The translations under genes and the position numbers were made by a program. DNA of 64,000 bases from Phyllobacterium trifolii. GTDB taxonomy: Bacteria > Pseudomonadota > Alphaproteobacteria > Rhizobiales > Rhizobiaceae. Below the pieces are notes generated by a model, which worked only from the letters and a program-made list of their open reading frames with translations, was not told the origin of the DNA and made no database searches. The stretch lies in the NCBI RefSeq assembly GCF_014192095.1, contig NZ_JACHXN010000013.1, positions 99,762-163,761 of the forward strand, written 5' to 3'. Below are positions 28,821-39,432 of the stretch, piece by piece. How positions within the stretch are numbered: the first letter of the stretch is position 1; every line of letters starts with the position of its first letter.

Positions 28821-28834
28821 CAAGGACGAGAAAG

Positions 28835-31800
28835 ATGCGGATCGAACGGCGTTTTACCAAAGAGAATCAATCAGCCTATGCGGAGATCGAATTTCGTGTA
28901 GCGACGAGTGAGATCAAGAACCCGGACGGATCAATCGTTTTCCGTCTGGAGAATATCGATGTTCCGGCCCAGTTCAGTCAGGTGGCCGCAGATATTCTTG
29001 CACAGAAGTATTTTCGCAAGGCCGGTGTGCCTGCCAGGCTGAAGAAGGTTGAGGAAAACTCGGTTCCTTCTTGGTTGTGGCGCTCGGTTGCCGATGAAGA
29101 AGCCTTGGCTGCGTTGCCTACCGAAGAGCGCTACGGCTCCGAGATGGATGCGCGCCAGGTTTTCGATCGTCTTGCCGGCACCTGGACCTATTGGGGCTGG
29201 AAGGGCAAGTATTTCGATAGCGAAGCCGATGCCCTAGCCTTCCGCGACGAGCTTGCCTACATGCTCGCCACCCAGCGCGTTGCACCTAATTCGCCGCAAT
29301 GGTTTAATACAGGCTTGCACTGGGCTTATGGCATCGATGGTCCCGGTCAGGGCCACTATTATGTCGATCCGGACACCGGCAAGCTGACCAAGTCCAAATC
29401 TTCTTACGAACATCCGCAACCGCATGCTTGCTTCATCCAGTCTGTCGCGGACGATCTGGTCAATGAAGGCGGCATCATGGACCTTTGGGTTCGCGAAGCG
29501 CGCCTGTTCAAATATGGTTCCGGTACAGGTTCAAATTTTTCCTTCCTTCGCGGCGAAGGCGAAAAACTGTCTGGTGGCGGTCGTTCCTCTGGTCTGATGT
29601 CATTCCTGAAGATTGGCGATCGCGCTGCCGGCGCCATAAAGTCAGGCGGCACGACACGCCGTGCGGCCAAAATGGTCGTCGTTGACGTGGATCACCCTGA
29701 TATCGAGGAATATATCGACTGGAAGGTGAAGGAAGAGCAGAAGGTTGCAGCTCTCGTCACTGGTTCCAAGATCGTCAAGCAGCATCTCGCCGCCATCATG
29801 AAGGCTTGCGTCAATTGCGAAGCCGACAATGGCGACTGCTACGAGCCAACCAAAAATCCAGCGCTGAAGCGTGAGATCAAGGCCGCCAAGAAAAATCAGG
29901 TTCCAGAGAATTATATCCAGCGCGTCATCCAATTTGCCAAGCAAGGCTACACGGATATCGACTTCAAGACCTATGATACCGACTGGGATTCAGAAGCTTA
30001 TCTGACGGTAGCCGGTCAGAACTCCAATAATTCTGTTTCGCTCAAGGACGAATTCCTGCGCGCCGTCGAAAACGACGGTAACTGGAACCTGACCGCCCGC
30101 AAGGACGGCAGGGTAATGAAGACATTGAAGGCACGCGATCTTTGGGAAAAGATCGGTTATGCCGCTTGGGCATCGGCTGATCCAGGCTTGCACTTCAATA
30201 CCACGATGAATGACTGGCACACCTGCCCGGCTGCTGGTCCGATCCGCGCGTCCAACCCATGCTCGGAATATATGTTCCTGGACGATACGGCTTGCAATCT
30301 GGCCTCGATCAACCTCCTGACCTATCGCGGCAAGGACGGCAAGATCGATGTTGCCGGCTTTGAGCATTCCGCTCGTCTGTGGACGATCGTACTCGAGATT
30401 TCGGTGATGATGGCGCAATTCCCCTCCAAGGAAATCGCCAAGCTCTCCTATGAGTATCGCACGCTGGGTCTGGGTTACGCCAATATTGGTGGCCTGCTGA
30501 TGACTTCGGGTATCCCCTATGACAGCCACGAAGGCCGCGCTATTGGCGGTGCACTCACCGCGATCATGACCGGTACCGCCTATGCTACATCCGCGGAGAT
30601 GGCTAAGGAGCTCGGTGCGTTCAATGGCTATGCGCCGAATGCTGGCAACATGCTGCGTGTCATCCGCAACCATCGCCGCGCCGCGCATGGCGAAAACCAG
30701 GGCTATGAAGGCCTTGCTGTAAATCCTGTCGCTTTGATTGCGGCTGACTGCCCGGATCAGGATCTGGTCACGCATGCAAAGGCAGCATGGGACAAGGCAC
30801 TAAAGCTTGGCGAAAAGCATGGCTACCGTAACGCGCAAGCTACAGTTATCGCGCCGACAGGTACCATCGGCCTCGTCATGGACTGCGATACGACAGGTAT
30901 CGAGCCGGACTTTGCGCTGGTCAAGTTCAAGAAGCTGGCCGGCGGTGGCTACTTCAAGATTATCAATCGTGCCGTGCCGGAAGCTCTACGCACCTTGGGC
31001 TACTCGGAGAGCCAGATCGCCGAGATCGAAGCTTACGCTGTTGGTCATGGCAATCTCAATCAGGCACCCGGCATCAACCCCGGTTCGCTGAAAGCCAAAG
31101 GCTTCACCGACGAGATCATTGCCACGCTCAACACGGCTTTGAAGTCGGCCTTTGACATCAAGTTCGCGGTTAATAAGTGGACGATTGGCGAAGACTTTGC
31201 GAAGAATGTTCTCGGTTTCACTGACGAGCAGCTCAACGATATTTCCTTCGAGATATTGCCGGCACTCGGCTTCTCGAAGAAGGAAATTGAGGCCGCCAAC
31301 ATCCACATTTGCGGTGCGATGACGCTTGAAGGTGCCCCCTTCCTCAAGGAAGAGCATTACCCGGTTTTCGATTGCGCCAATCCTTGCGGCAAGATCGGCA
31401 AGCGTTATCTTTCCGTTGACAGCCACATCCGCATGATGGCTGCGGCCCAGCCCTTCATCTCCGGCGCGATCTCCAAGACCATCAACATGGCGAACGAAGC
31501 AACCGTCGAGGATTGCAAGTCTGCTTATATGCTCTCCTGGAAGCTGGCACTGAAAGCCAATGCCCTCTACCGCGATGGCTCCAAACTCTCACAGCCGCTC
31601 AATTCTTCGTTGCTCGCCGATGATGACGAGGATGAAGACGATACAATCGAGGCGCTGATCGAAGCGCCAGCAGCTGCCCGTGCCGTTCAGGTCACCGAAA
31701 AGATCGTAGAACGTATTGTCGAACGCTATGTCCATGATCGTGAGAAGTTGCCGAACCGCCGCAAGGGTTACACCCAGAAGGCAGTCGTTGGCGGTCACAA

Positions 31801-32638
31801 GGTCTATCTGCGGACGGGTGAGTTCGACGATGGCCGTCTCGGCGAAATTTTCATTGATATGCACAAGGAAGGCGCCGCCTTCCGGGCAATGATGAACAAC
31901 TTCGCCATCGCCATCTCGCTGGGGCTGCAATACGGCGTGCCGCTGGAGGAATATGTGGAGGCTTTCACCTTCACGAAATTCGAACCGGCAGGCATGGTTC
32001 AGGGTAATGATGCAATCAAGAACGCTACGTCGATCCTCGATTACCTCTTCCGGGAGCTCGCTGTCTCCTATCTTGACCGCCATGATCTTGCCCATGTCGA
32101 CCAGTCCGACTTCTCCAACACCTCGCTTGGCCGCGGTATTTCCGAAGGCAAGACCCAGCCAGTCTCGAAGGGCCTGACACGCGGCGCTTCTCTGACTGTC
32201 GTTTCGCCAAACAAAGCTGACCCCAAGGGTTTTAGCAGCGCAGGGGGAACAGGCGCCGTCAATGCGCCCAAGGCAACTGCGTCATCAAATGTCACGACCC
32301 TCGCCAGCCGCACTGTAACTGCGATCGCTGCAAAACCAACGATTGCAGTGGTCAGCCAGGAATCGACAGCCTTCAAACGCGACTATGAGGAGCGTGCAAA
32401 GGATCAGGCAGAAGCAACTCCGGCGTCTGCCCTGTTCGAGGACACGGATGCAGAAGCCGCAGCTGAAGAAGCCAAGGCTGAAGCCGAAGCAAAGAAGGTG
32501 ATGTCGGATCGCCGCATCAAATCGATGATGCAGGGCTATACCGGCGACAGTTGCTCGGAATGCTCGAACTTCACGATGGTCCGTAATGGGACGTGCTTGA
32601 AGTGCGACACCTGTGGAAATACATCCGGGTGCTCGTGA
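28835..32638 (+). CDS. nrdJ: Vitamin B12-dependent (class II) ribonucleotide reductase
   Basis: A 1267-residue adenosylcobalamin-dependent reductase of the large alphaproteobacterial NrdJ type. Visible are the substrate-site segment [55 protein letters not shown], a long insert, and a C-terminal zinc-ribbon-like tail with cysteines in CSECSNF and [14 protein letters not shown]. The tail probably re-reduces the active-site disulfide and binds zinc. It makes deoxyribonucleotides independent of oxygen but dependent on B12. NrdR boxes upstream predict repression by the dNTP-sensing NrdR. Between about 925 and 955 lies a very acidic linker ([16 protein letters not shown]). Confidence 0.96.
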   Translation: MRIERRFTKENQSAYAEIEFRVATSEIKNPDGSIVFRLENIDVPAQFSQVAADILAQKYFRKAGVPARLKKVEENSVPSWLWRSVADEEALAALPTEERYGSEMDARQVFDRLAGTWTYWGWKGKYFDSEADALAFRDELAYMLATQRVAPNSPQWFNTGLHWAYGIDGPGQGHYYVDPDTGKLTKSKSSYEHPQPHACFIQSVADDLVNEGGIMDLWVREARLFKYGSGTGSNFSFLRGEGEKLSGGGRSSGLMSFLKIGDRAAGAIKSGGTTRRAAKMVVVDVDHPDIEEYIDWKVKEEQKVAALVTGSKIVKQHLAAIMKACVNCEADNGDCYEPTKNPALKREIKAAKKNQVPENYIQRVIQFAKQGYTDIDFKTYDTDWDSEAYLTVAGQNSNNSVSLKDEFLRAVENDGNWNLTARKDGRVMKTLKARDLWEKIGYAAWASADPGLHFNTTMNDWHTCPAAGPIRASNPCSEYMFLDDTACNLASINLLTYRGKDGKIDVAGFEHSARLWTIVLEISVMMAQFPSKEIAKLSYEYRTLGLGYANIGGLLMTSGIPYDSHEGRAIGGALTAIMTGTAYATSAEMAKELGAFNGYAPNAGNMLRVIRNHRRAAHGENQGYEGLAVNPVALIAADCPDQDLVTHAKAAWDKALKLGEKHGYRNAQATVIAPTGTIGLVMDCDTTGIEPDFALVKFKKLAGGGYFKIINRAVPEALRTLGYSESQIAEIEAYAVGHGNLNQAPGINPGSLKAKGFTDEIIATLNTALKSAFDIKFAVNKWTIGEDFAKNVLGFTDEQLNDISFEILPALGFSKKEIEAANIHICGAMTLEGAPFLKEEHYPVFDCANPCGKIGKRYLSVDSHIRMMAAAQPFISGAISKTINMANEATVEDCKSAYMLSWKLALKANALYRDGSKLSQPLNSSLLADDDEDEDDTIEALIEAPAAARAVQVTEKIVERIVERYVHDREKLPNRRKGYTQKAVVGGHKVYLRTGEFDDGRLGEIFIDMHKEGAAFRAMMNNFAIAISLGLQYGVPLEEYVEAFTFTKFEPAGMVQGNDAIKNATSILDYLFRELAVSYLDRHDLAHVDQSDFSNTSLGRGISEGKTQPVSKGLTRGASLTVVSPNKADPKGFSSAGGTGAVNAPKATASSNVTTLASRTVTAIAAKPTIAVVSQESTAFKRDYEERAKDQAEATPASALFEDTDAEAAAEEAKAEAEAKKVMSDRRIKSMMQGYTGDSCSECSNFTMVRNGTCLKCDTCGNTSGCS

Positions 32639-33167
32639 GCATGCCGACTTAGTGGGAGACCCAAAGTTCTGTAGTTAGGAGCCAAAGTTCCGTTCTCCTA
32701 CCAGCAAAGTCAAAGGCTTACCGGAAAATTGTTTCCGCAGAAAATTGGGTTCCCCGTGTTGGGGAACCCAACGATGGAGACTAAGAACGTGGCCTCTCGC
32801 GCTGCGATGTCGTCTGAAACGGCACTTGCCAGAATAGCAGCGGTTGCGGGAACACTTCTGATGACGTCGGCAAAAAGTAGGTTGGTGTCTTGTTGACTCG
32901 AGCAGCCTGATATGGCCCCACGGCAACGAAAAACGTCGACCAAGTAGGTCCATATGTCCCAGTTCAGCCTGATTTAGAATGGTCAAAAGGCCCGGCGCTG
33001 AGCGTTTGGGCCTTTCTGACTTGGCTAAAGCAGGCAGCCATGGGTCGATACTGAAATCAGTCATAGATGCCGACTGTGAGACTCAGGCAAGTCGAGGGGG
33101 AGACAAGCAGGCATGGAAAATGAACTAACAGTATTTAGAACTTTAAAACCTCGCTGTGTATCAGAGC
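32639..33167. other. Gene-poor gap after nrdJ
   Basis: A 529-base gap. Overlapping antisense frames (up to 129 codons) have no recognisable domain and unlikely composition, so I do not call them. One perfect hairpin lies inside (32745-32771). The segment may hold decayed coding sequence. Confidence 0.4.
32745..32771. terminator. Perfect hairpin in the gap after nrdJ
   Basis: TTGGGTTCCCC and GGGGAACCCAA form an 11-bp perfect stem with a GTGTT loop, 107 bases after the nrdJ stop. It lacks a T tract on either strand, so it may end nrdJ transcription only with Rho, or be an operator-like palindrome. Confidence 0.4.
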
Positions 33168-33989
33168 CTATGGCCGTCGAATGACGTAGCCGTAAAAATT
33201 GCTTGCACCGAAAAAGACACCGTTAGCAGAGTCGTTCTGCAGGCCTTCGGCCCAGGCATTTGCCTCTACATCGGTCATGACGCCGGCTTTGGGTAGCAGT
33301 CGGCGGAAGGATTCAATGGCTGGTGCCCAAAAATCGGCTTTGCCAACTTCGGCGAGAATGTAGGGAAACGTGGTGACAAGCTGCAAGTCGGCCGCCTCAA
33401 CGAGGCGAGGCATCTGCCGCATCACCCGGGGGCTGGTTACCACGCCGCTGACGACTGCATTGTCGTAGGCTTGGCCCTTGACTGGATCGGCATGTCCAAA
33501 TGTCAGGGATGCGTAGTCACCGTCGAAGATACCGATCATACCGCCGGGTCGAACGAGCCGCGCCGCCTCCTTCAGAACAACTATCGGGTCGTCGACGTGG
33601 CTCAACAGAGTGTGTGCCACTAGAGCATCAAAGGCACCGTCGGCGAGTTCGAGCTTGCGACTGTCGCCCGCGCGAAATTCCGTGCGGTCGCCCAACCCTT
33701 CATCTTCTGCCAGTTTGCTGGCTGCCCTTGCCAAAGCTTCACTGAGATCAATCCCGAGTACACGTCCTGCAAACCGTGGGCGGCGAGCGATCGCCCGAGC
33801 GGCGACACCCGTGCCGCACCCGAGGTCAAGGACGGATTTTGCGGTGTCTATCTCCATGGCATCAAGGTAATCGCGTAGCATTCCGTCGAAGATCGGATGC
33901 TTGCCACGCGTCTCCAGTCGCGTGACGATCACCTGCAGAAGAGTGTCATCGAGTTTGTCGGTGACGGCATAGGGATCACTGGGCTTCAT
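33168..33989 (-). CDS. Class I SAM-dependent methyltransferase
   Basis: The ATG at 33989 is preceded by CGGAGG at good spacing and gives 273 residues. A Rossmann methyltransferase core is evident: motif I SVLDLGCGTGVAARAIA, acidic loop VLGIDLSEAL, AGDSRKLEL, and post-motif LVRPGGMIGIFDGDYASLTF. It belongs to the UbiE/Methyltransf_11 group; the substrate is unknown. It lies 34 bases downstream of the cyclase-TPR gene on the same strand and is probably cotranscribed. Confidence 0.87.
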   Translation of the reverse strand: MKPSDPYAVTDKLDDTLLQVIVTRLETRGKHPIFDGMLRDYLDAMEIDTAKSVLDLGCGTGVAARAIARRPRFAGRVLGIDLSEALARAASKLAEDEGLGDRTEFRAGDSRKLELADGAFDALVAHTLLSHVDDPIVVLKEAARLVRPGGMIGIFDGDYASLTFGHADPVKGQAYDNAVVSGVVTSPRVMRQMPRLVEAADLQLVTTFPYILAEVGKADFWAPAIESFRRLLPKAGVMTDVEANAWAEGLQNDSANGVFFGASNFYGYVIRRP

Positions 33990-34023
33990 GACATCCTCCG
34001 AATTAACCACATGCAGTCGGCTC

Positions 34024-36270
34024 TCACTTCACAACAGAGAATTCGAATCTGTCCCATTGAGTGATGAACAGGTACTCGGTCTTTTCTGCCGAAGTGCCGC
34101 CAGGATTGCGGAAAACGACACCGCAAGTTCGCCACCGTGACGGGTAAAGGAAACAGAGAAAATCTCCTTCTAACCAACTCTGGCCAGTGTCGGACCAATC
34201 ACCCACAAAGACGCGGGTTGCGCCATCGTCAGCGGTAACCCGCCGATATGCGTCGCCCGACTCAAGGTTGCGTCCGTGGGCCTCGTGACCGAAGAGCAAT
34301 GTCCTGATCGCAGCTCCGTCAAGGCGCTTCGGCGACTTTGGGTCGAAACCGAATGACAATTCTGGGACGCCTGCCTTGCGCAGGCCCGCTAGCACCCGTT
34401 CGAGATCGGAGTAATGTTTGAATGGAAAAGCTCCCGCCGCCATCAGTCCCGTAAATTCCGGGTCTTGTGCGATTGCCAGATAGGGTTTCAGTCTCTCTCG
34501 GGCTTTCGCCGCATCCGCGCTTTGCCCAAGCTGCGCGTAGGCCGAAATGAGCAACACCAGGCCATCGTAATTGGGCCAAAAATCCCAATAGGTAGTTTCC
34601 TTCGTCTCTGGTTCGATCTTCTCCAACGCGGCGACAGCTTCCCCGTATCGTTCAAGTGAAAAATAGGCTTGACCCGCAAGGAGGTAACGCCAGCGCGACC
34701 AAAATGGATCAACACGGGAAGCGGCTGCAAGGTAGCCGAGGCCATCCATCGCCCTGCCATTGTAAATCATGGCAATGCTCAGCGACTCGTAATTTTCAGC
34801 ATCGCTCGCATCGAGCGCAATGGCCCGCTCTGCGGCCACGATCGCCTCATCAGACCTTTGCTGCATGTTCAACTTCGCGGTGAGGATCCTGTAGTACATC
34901 GGAGATGGATTTTCAGCGGCCGCCCTGAAATATGCATTTTCCTTGTTTCGAGCTTCGTTGGACGAAAGCCCTAGAAGTTTCGATCGCGCCTCGGACCACT
35001 GTGCTTCCCTATAAATCCAGGCGAGTCCCGCAGCCGCGTTTCCGAACTTCGGATCGAGCGCCAAAGCCTGTTCGTAGTGTTTTATCGCGTCCACCCAATC
35101 TTCCGGCCTTTCTCTGAATTCGAGTTCGCGGCCACGCAGGTATGATTCGTATGCCGCGGCGTTGGTTGTGCCACCTGCAATCTTGGCTGCCTGCTGGCCC
35201 GAAACCAGGCGCAGCTTCAACGCCGTTGCGATTTCACCGACCATTTTGTCCTGCAGCGCGAATACCTCATTCCACGCCCCGTCAAATCGTTCTGCCCAGA
35301 TATGCCCATTGGTGGTCGCATCGATAAGTTGCGCGTTGATCCGCATCTCGTCGCCGATGCGCCGAATGCTTCCTTCAAGCAGATAGCGAACTTTGAGTTC
35401 AGCCGCGATTTGAACAGGCCGGAGTGACTTTTGCTTGTAGGTGAAGGCGGCATTGCGTGAGACGACGAAAAGCCCGGAAACTCGGGCAAGTTCTGTCGTT
35501 AGATCCTCTGTGATGCCATCGGCGAGATAACCTTGTTCGGCGACGTCGCTCAGATTATCGAAGGGCAGCACAACCAACGAGGGTCTAGTGTCGTTAGACA
35601 CGTTTTGTGAGCTGGGTGGCTCATCCAACAAGCGGTTCGTCAGCCACCCAGCTCCAGCGCCACCCAAAACCACCAGCAGGACAGCGGTCATCGCCGTAAG
35701 GCTCCATCGGCTCTGGTATCGCCTTGTCCTGGTGGTCGCCCCCTTCGCTTCCGGATCGAGCACGACGCGGTACACGCGAACTGGCTCTGCAATCCCTTTG
35801 ACCTTTTGCTCGCCAAGGAAAGCGTAGCCAAGGGATGCAATCTTCGATTTTACATGATCATAGGTCGTGCCGGAGAGTGCGATACCACCCGGTTCCGCCA
35901 AGCTCTGCATCCGGTCGGCGATGTTAACCCCCTCGCCGTGGATGTCGTCTCCTTCGACGATGATATCGCCAAGGTTGATGCCAATTCGGAAAAACAGGTG
36001 TTCTCCAGGCAATGCAGTGGCGTTTCGCTTCGCTTTATCCTGCTGAATATCCACCGCACAGCGCAGCGCATCGACCACGCTGTGAAATTCGGCCAATATG
36101 CCGTCACCCATCGTTTTGACCAGCCGACCGTGGTGTTCCGTGATCTTGGGCTCGAAGATTTGTTGAAAATCGGTCTGGAAACGGGCACGCGTACCCTCTT
36201 CGTCGATTTCGCTTAAACGGCTGTAACCAACGACGTCGGCGATCAGGACGGCTGCAAGGTGGCGCTCCAT
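34024..36270 (-). CDS. Class III adenylate/guanylate cyclase with TPR repeats
   Basis: A 748-residue protein. Residues 5-170 are a class III cyclase domain with metal aspartates D12 (LIADVVGYSRL) and D56 (TMGDGILAEF), and GINLGDIIVEGDDIHGEGVN. One membrane helix lies at about 190-212. Residues 230-350 form a FlgO/TolB-N-like domain (SLVVLPFDNLSDVAEQGYLADG). TPR-like helices follow to about 620 (HYEQALALDPKFGNAAAGLA, AAERAIALDASDAENYESLS), then a unique C-terminal domain. This architecture is expanded in rhizobia; the output is presumably cAMP and the input is unknown. Confidence 0.9.
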   Translation of the reverse strand: MERHLAAVLIADVVGYSRLSEIDEEGTRARFQTDFQQIFEPKITEHHGRLVKTMGDGILAEFHSVVDALRCAVDIQQDKAKRNATALPGEHLFFRIGINLGDIIVEGDDIHGEGVNIADRMQSLAEPGGIALSGTTYDHVKSKIASLGYAFLGEQKVKGIAEPVRVYRVVLDPEAKGATTRTRRYQSRWSLTAMTAVLLVVLGGAGAGWLTNRLLDEPPSSQNVSNDTRPSLVVLPFDNLSDVAEQGYLADGITEDLTTELARVSGLFVVSRNAAFTYKQKSLRPVQIAAELKVRYLLEGSIRRIGDEMRINAQLIDATTNGHIWAERFDGAWNEVFALQDKMVGEIATALKLRLVSGQQAAKIAGGTTNAAAYESYLRGRELEFRERPEDWVDAIKHYEQALALDPKFGNAAAGLAWIYREAQWSEARSKLLGLSSNEARNKENAYFRAAAENPSPMYYRILTAKLNMQQRSDEAIVAAERAIALDASDAENYESLSIAMIYNGRAMDGLGYLAAASRVDPFWSRWRYLLAGQAYFSLERYGEAVAALEKIEPETKETTYWDFWPNYDGLVLLISAYAQLGQSADAAKARERLKPYLAIAQDPEFTGLMAAGAFPFKHYSDLERVLAGLRKAGVPELSFGFDPKSPKRLDGAAIRTLLFGHEAHGRNLESGDAYRRVTADDGATRVFVGDWSDTGQSWLEGDFLCFLYPSRWRTCGVVFRNPGGTSAEKTEYLFITQWDRFEFSVVK

Positions 36271-36502
36271 ATCCGGCCCCTCGCGGAATGCAGCGCACTC
36301 CGATTGAGCATCTTACCTCAGGTGGCCTGCCGATGCCATTGCGGCAATGCCTCGAATGGTTGCTCACATCCGCATTGGCAGTGCCGAACGCGGCATGCGG
36401 GAGAAGACTGGCTCTAGATTGCTATCACGCTGTCTCGACGCGATTTCTGCCGCCACTCTTGGCGCGATAGCGTCCTCCGAGCGCACAACAATACCAGGCT
36501 GT
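36271..36502. other. Intergenic segment upstream of the cyclase gene
   Basis: No supportable gene. It contains the promoter side of the cyclase gene and ends where similarity to the 59.8-kb region begins, near 36503. Confidence 0.35.
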
Positions 36503-36840
36503 CAGCCCCTACCCCCATCTGGAACATTTGCCATCTCGGGACCCTTTTAAGTGCGAATAGCCTCGGCCAACGACACCAGCCTTTCAGAGAACACTTCTCG
36601 TTGACCTGGAGTCCAATCTTATCTTGCCCGCCCTCTCGAAATGACGGCGAGGCTGAACTACCTTTGGTGTCATGTGCAACGACTATGAGCAGCATATCCG
36701 TTGTGCCAAATATTGCGACATGATGCGCAGGCTCGAGCTAGGCATTCCTGCGCATCAGAGCGAGCTCGACCTTCCGCAGGCTGATGATATCAGGGTCAAC
36801 GATATGGCTCCGGTGATGCGCGCTACCGGAGACTATATCG
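36503..36840 (+). repeat. Left copy of a ~340-bp direct repeat (SRAP segment)
   Basis: This segment matches 59810-60151 in the same orientation at roughly 85-90 percent by eye, including long identical runs such as GACCTGGAGTCCAATCTTAT and GATATCAGGGTCAACGATAT. It spans about 170 bases of upstream DNA and the first 56 codons of the SRAP gene. Similarity stops abruptly after GACTATATCG in both copies. Confidence 0.9.
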
Positions 36841-36896
36841 TGCCTCTGCCAGACTTTGCTGTCCAATCACAAAAGAATATCTGCATTAAACTCTAA
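36672..36896 (+). pseudogene. Truncated SRAP (YedK/HMCES-like) gene
   Basis: The first 56 residues (MCNDYEQHIRCAKYCDMM, LDLPQADDIRVNDMAPVMRA) match the intact SRAP protein at 59983-60573. They keep the N-terminal Met-Cys, whose cysteine forms the covalent link to abasic DNA. After that the sequence runs into unrelated codons and stops at 74 residues, so the catalytic domain with the Glu and His is missing. It is a fragment left by duplication or recombination and should be inactive. Confidence 0.85.
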
Positions 36897-37043
36897 CGCC
36901 AATTTGTCAGCCACCTGCGTGGAGACGACGTGTCGCTCGAGGGGTCGCTACGGAATTATCTGTTGCCCAAGAGAGCCTCGGTGTAATTTGTAGTTCGGCT
37001 CAGCGCATCACAAATGACAGTGTCGGGCTGATTGGAGGCAACT

Positions 37044-38030
37044 ATGTTGAACCTCAGGCCTGTTGACGGCGTCGACGTGCACGTTCTGGTCGACAACGTA
37101 ACGGACAACCTTTCCTCTGTACCCGCGTTCGTCGAGACCGAGTGGGCGGCCTTAACACGGAAACGACGCGGTGCTTGGGTCGACAGCGGGACTTGCCTAT
37201 GCTGTGCTGCACACGGCCTTTCCTGCCTGATCACAGTTCGTCAGGGCGCGGAGACCAGGACTCTTCTGTTTGACAGTGGTCCAGAAGACCGTATTTTCGA
37301 GCAAAATGTCTCAAGACTGGGGGCAGATCTGGGATCGGTCGAAGCCATCGTTCTTTCGCATGGTCATTGGGATCATGGCGGTGCGATGCTGAGAGCCCTG
37401 CAACTCATCCGTGACCGCAATGGCGGTCGTGAGGTTGCCTACTATTCTCATCCCGATATGTTCCGGCCGCGCGCCTTGAAGCAGGCCGATGGCGGGATGC
37501 TGCCCTTGGAGGATGTCCCCAGCATCGGCGCACTAACTGCTCACGGGGGGAAGGTCGTCAAAACCACCGAGGCGCAGCTGATTGTAAATGGCATGGCCTA
37601 TGTGAGCGGCGAGATACCTCGGCTAACCGCGTTTGAGCGCGGAATGCCTGGTCAGTACAGGAAAAAGCTACACGGTGAAGGTTGGGAGCCTGATGAGCTT
37701 GTCATGGATGAGCGGTTTGTTGCTGTGAATGTCGCGGGTAAGGGTCTCGTGGTGTTCACGGCGTGCTCACACGCTGGAGTCATAAACGTGCTGACGCATG
37801 CAAAAGCGACATTCACAGACGTACCAATTCACGCCGTTGTCGGTGGCTTGCATCTGGCTGGGTCAAACGAGAAAATCATTCCAGAAACCGTCGAATCGAT
37901 GCTCGAATTCAATCCGGCTTTTATCGTTGTCGGCCACTGCACCGGATGGCGTGCCATAACGGCATTGGCAAACGCTTTTGGTCAAGAGAAGCTGGTGCCG
38001 CTTTCGGTAGGGAAGCGATTTTTGTTCTGA
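37044..38030 (+). CDS. MBL-fold metallo-hydrolase (COG1237-like)
   Basis: The ATG at 37044 follows GGAGG by five bases; 328 residues. The metal site is HGHWDHGG in LSHGHWDHGGAML, with downstream histidines in CSHAGVINVL, VGGLHLAG and VGHCTGW. This pattern fits the COG1237 group related to the beta-ribofuranosylaminobenzene 5-phosphate synthase-type proteins; the substrate is unknown. It lies just inside the left SRAP-segment repeat, with about 150 bases of non-coding DNA before it. Confidence 0.85.
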   Translation: MLNLRPVDGVDVHVLVDNVTDNLSSVPAFVETEWAALTRKRRGAWVDSGTCLCCAAHGLSCLITVRQGAETRTLLFDSGPEDRIFEQNVSRLGADLGSVEAIVLSHGHWDHGGAMLRALQLIRDRNGGREVAYYSHPDMFRPRALKQADGGMLPLEDVPSIGALTAHGGKVVKTTEAQLIVNGMAYVSGEIPRLTAFERGMPGQYRKKLHGEGWEPDELVMDERFVAVNVAGKGLVVFTACSHAGVINVLTHAKATFTDVPIHAVVGGLHLAGSNEKIIPETVESMLEFNPAFIVVGHCTGWRAITALANAFGQEKLVPLSVGKRFLF

Positions 38031-38373
38031 GTCGGCCTCGAGTCCGATCGGGCCTCTCGCCTTTACTCTATTTCCGATTTGTAGCATCGCACACTGTCTG
38101 ACCTGACAGCCATCGCAACGCCCAAAGCCGTTACCGCCACCAGGTTGTCGCTAAATATCGTGTTCTCATTTCATTGAGAGCTATTTCGATGCGGAATTAG
38201 GTAGCAAACCACCATATTTTGAAATCGAGCCTGCGCCGTAGGTAGCATTGGTGAAGCAGACCAAGAGCAGTGGTATGTCAATATAAGGGTAGAGTTGAAG
38301 CGTAAACGAGTGAGATTCTCTGGAATAATGTAGCAGGTGCCACGAGATCGTGGCTTCGTGCGCCGCGAAGGCT
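38031..38373. other. Gap between MBL gene and CNNM pseudogene
   Basis: 343 bases with no supportable gene, RNA or strong hairpin. It probably includes sequence that once encoded the missing C-terminus of the CNNM-type gene, now unrecognisable. Confidence 0.35.
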
Positions 38374-39163
38374 TCAATGTCCCCTGAGGATCACGATGAC
38401 GTCGTCCCGGTCATCGTCAAAGACGGGCAAGCACGAATGATTGGTGGCGATCAGCTTCCGCTTGAGAGAAGCGATATCTTCGTTGACCTTGACCATTTCG
38501 ACTTCGGTGCGTGGTGTCATCACGGCGCGGACACTGCGGTCGCCAAGCCGGATGACACCCGAGATCATCGAGCGTTCGGCTTCTTCGATCACTCCAGTAT
38601 TCCCGGCCTCGGCTATGATTGTAAGGTCTCTTCATCGGTAATTGCGCTTTCGGAGGCTGTAGAGATACCGAACAGTTTGAACACTCCCCTGGTTGATGCA
38701 TCGAGCAGCCAAACGGCAGGGGCGGCAATCCTTGAAAGAATGTTCATCGGCTTTGCGACCGCGCAGGCGATCCGCTCGGGATTCTTCAATGCCAGATGTT
38801 TTTGGAACGAGTTCGCCGATGATGACAGACAGGAACGTGATGACGCCAATCACCAAGATATAGCCGAGCACATCGGCAATGTCGGCGCGCCCTCCGGCAG
38901 CGAAAAGGTATTGGCCCATTCGGGAGCCAAGCGTTGCCCCCGAATAGGCACCCGCAACGATGCCGACCAGAGTGATGCCGATCTGGACCGTCGAAAGGAA
39001 TTTCCCCGGGTTCTGCGACAGGGCGATTGCCGCGTGCGCGCCAGGAACGCCGCGGTCGGCCAGCATTTCAAGACGGGCCCCCCGAAGATACAACCGCGAG
39101 TTCAGAAAGCGCAAACACGGCATTGAGGAAAATGAGGAAACCGACGATCAACAATTCAAACAT
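38374..39163 (-). pseudogene. Frameshifted CNNM/CBS (CorC-like, hemolysin family) gene
   Basis: From an ATG at 39163, pieces in successive frames make one CNNM-family protein. First comes membrane helix FELLIVGFLIFLNAVFALSE with SELAVVSS. A shift near 39080 leads into RLEMLADRGVPGAHAAIALS, FLSTVQIGITLVGIVAGAYS and VIIGELVPK. A shift near 38820 leads into HLALKNPERIACAVAKPM. Another near 38600 leads into IEEAERSMISGVIRLGDRSV and VMTPRTEVEMV, the start of the CBS pair. It ends early, before the second CBS and the CorC domain. At least three frame breaks plus truncation make it non-functional. Intact relatives are implicated in cation or membrane homeostasis. Confidence 0.82.
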
Positions 39164-39432
39164 TAGACCTCACAAAACGCCTCTCGGACGAAACCTTTCA
39201 AATGGCACAGAGGGTTCGCCTCGTCTGTCAACTCGTTCAATCTAAGACCTAGCAAGCGTTAATCCAATGACGGAAGACGGGTAATTCGGAATGACTTAGG
39301 GTGCGTGCGAAAGATCGCTTCAAAGTTTGGATGATACTGGACGGGTTGGTGCTCTTGTGTTCAAACGGAAGTTGCCCACGACAGGAAACGCGCGGAGTCG
39401 CCCGGTATTGAGAAGGAGCGGAGAAGCTGCAC

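Larger units (their letters stand above)
28192..28834 (+). other. Long leader region of nrdJ
   Basis: These 643 bases carry no convincing gene. They hold three NrdR-box-like elements (listed separately), an AT-rich part at 28540-28625 that is the likely promoter, and a short GC-rich stem CGCGGGCAACCGCG near 28692. I looked for the B12-box and other cobalamin riboswitch landmarks because the enzyme is B12-dependent, and did not find them. Confidence 0.5.

Noticed and set aside
29990..30775. 261-codon open frame antisense to nrdJ
   Set aside because: It lies wholly inside a highly conserved gene, with arginine/glycine-rich shadow composition and no domain.
32675..33064. 129-codon antisense frame after nrdJ
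   Set aside because: Arginine/histidine-rich, no homology I can name, and it runs through a perfect hairpin.
36414..36695. Pair of similar antisense frames upstream of both SRAP copies (also 59794-60006)
   Set aside because: They resemble each other only because the DNA segment is duplicated; no independent coding signature.
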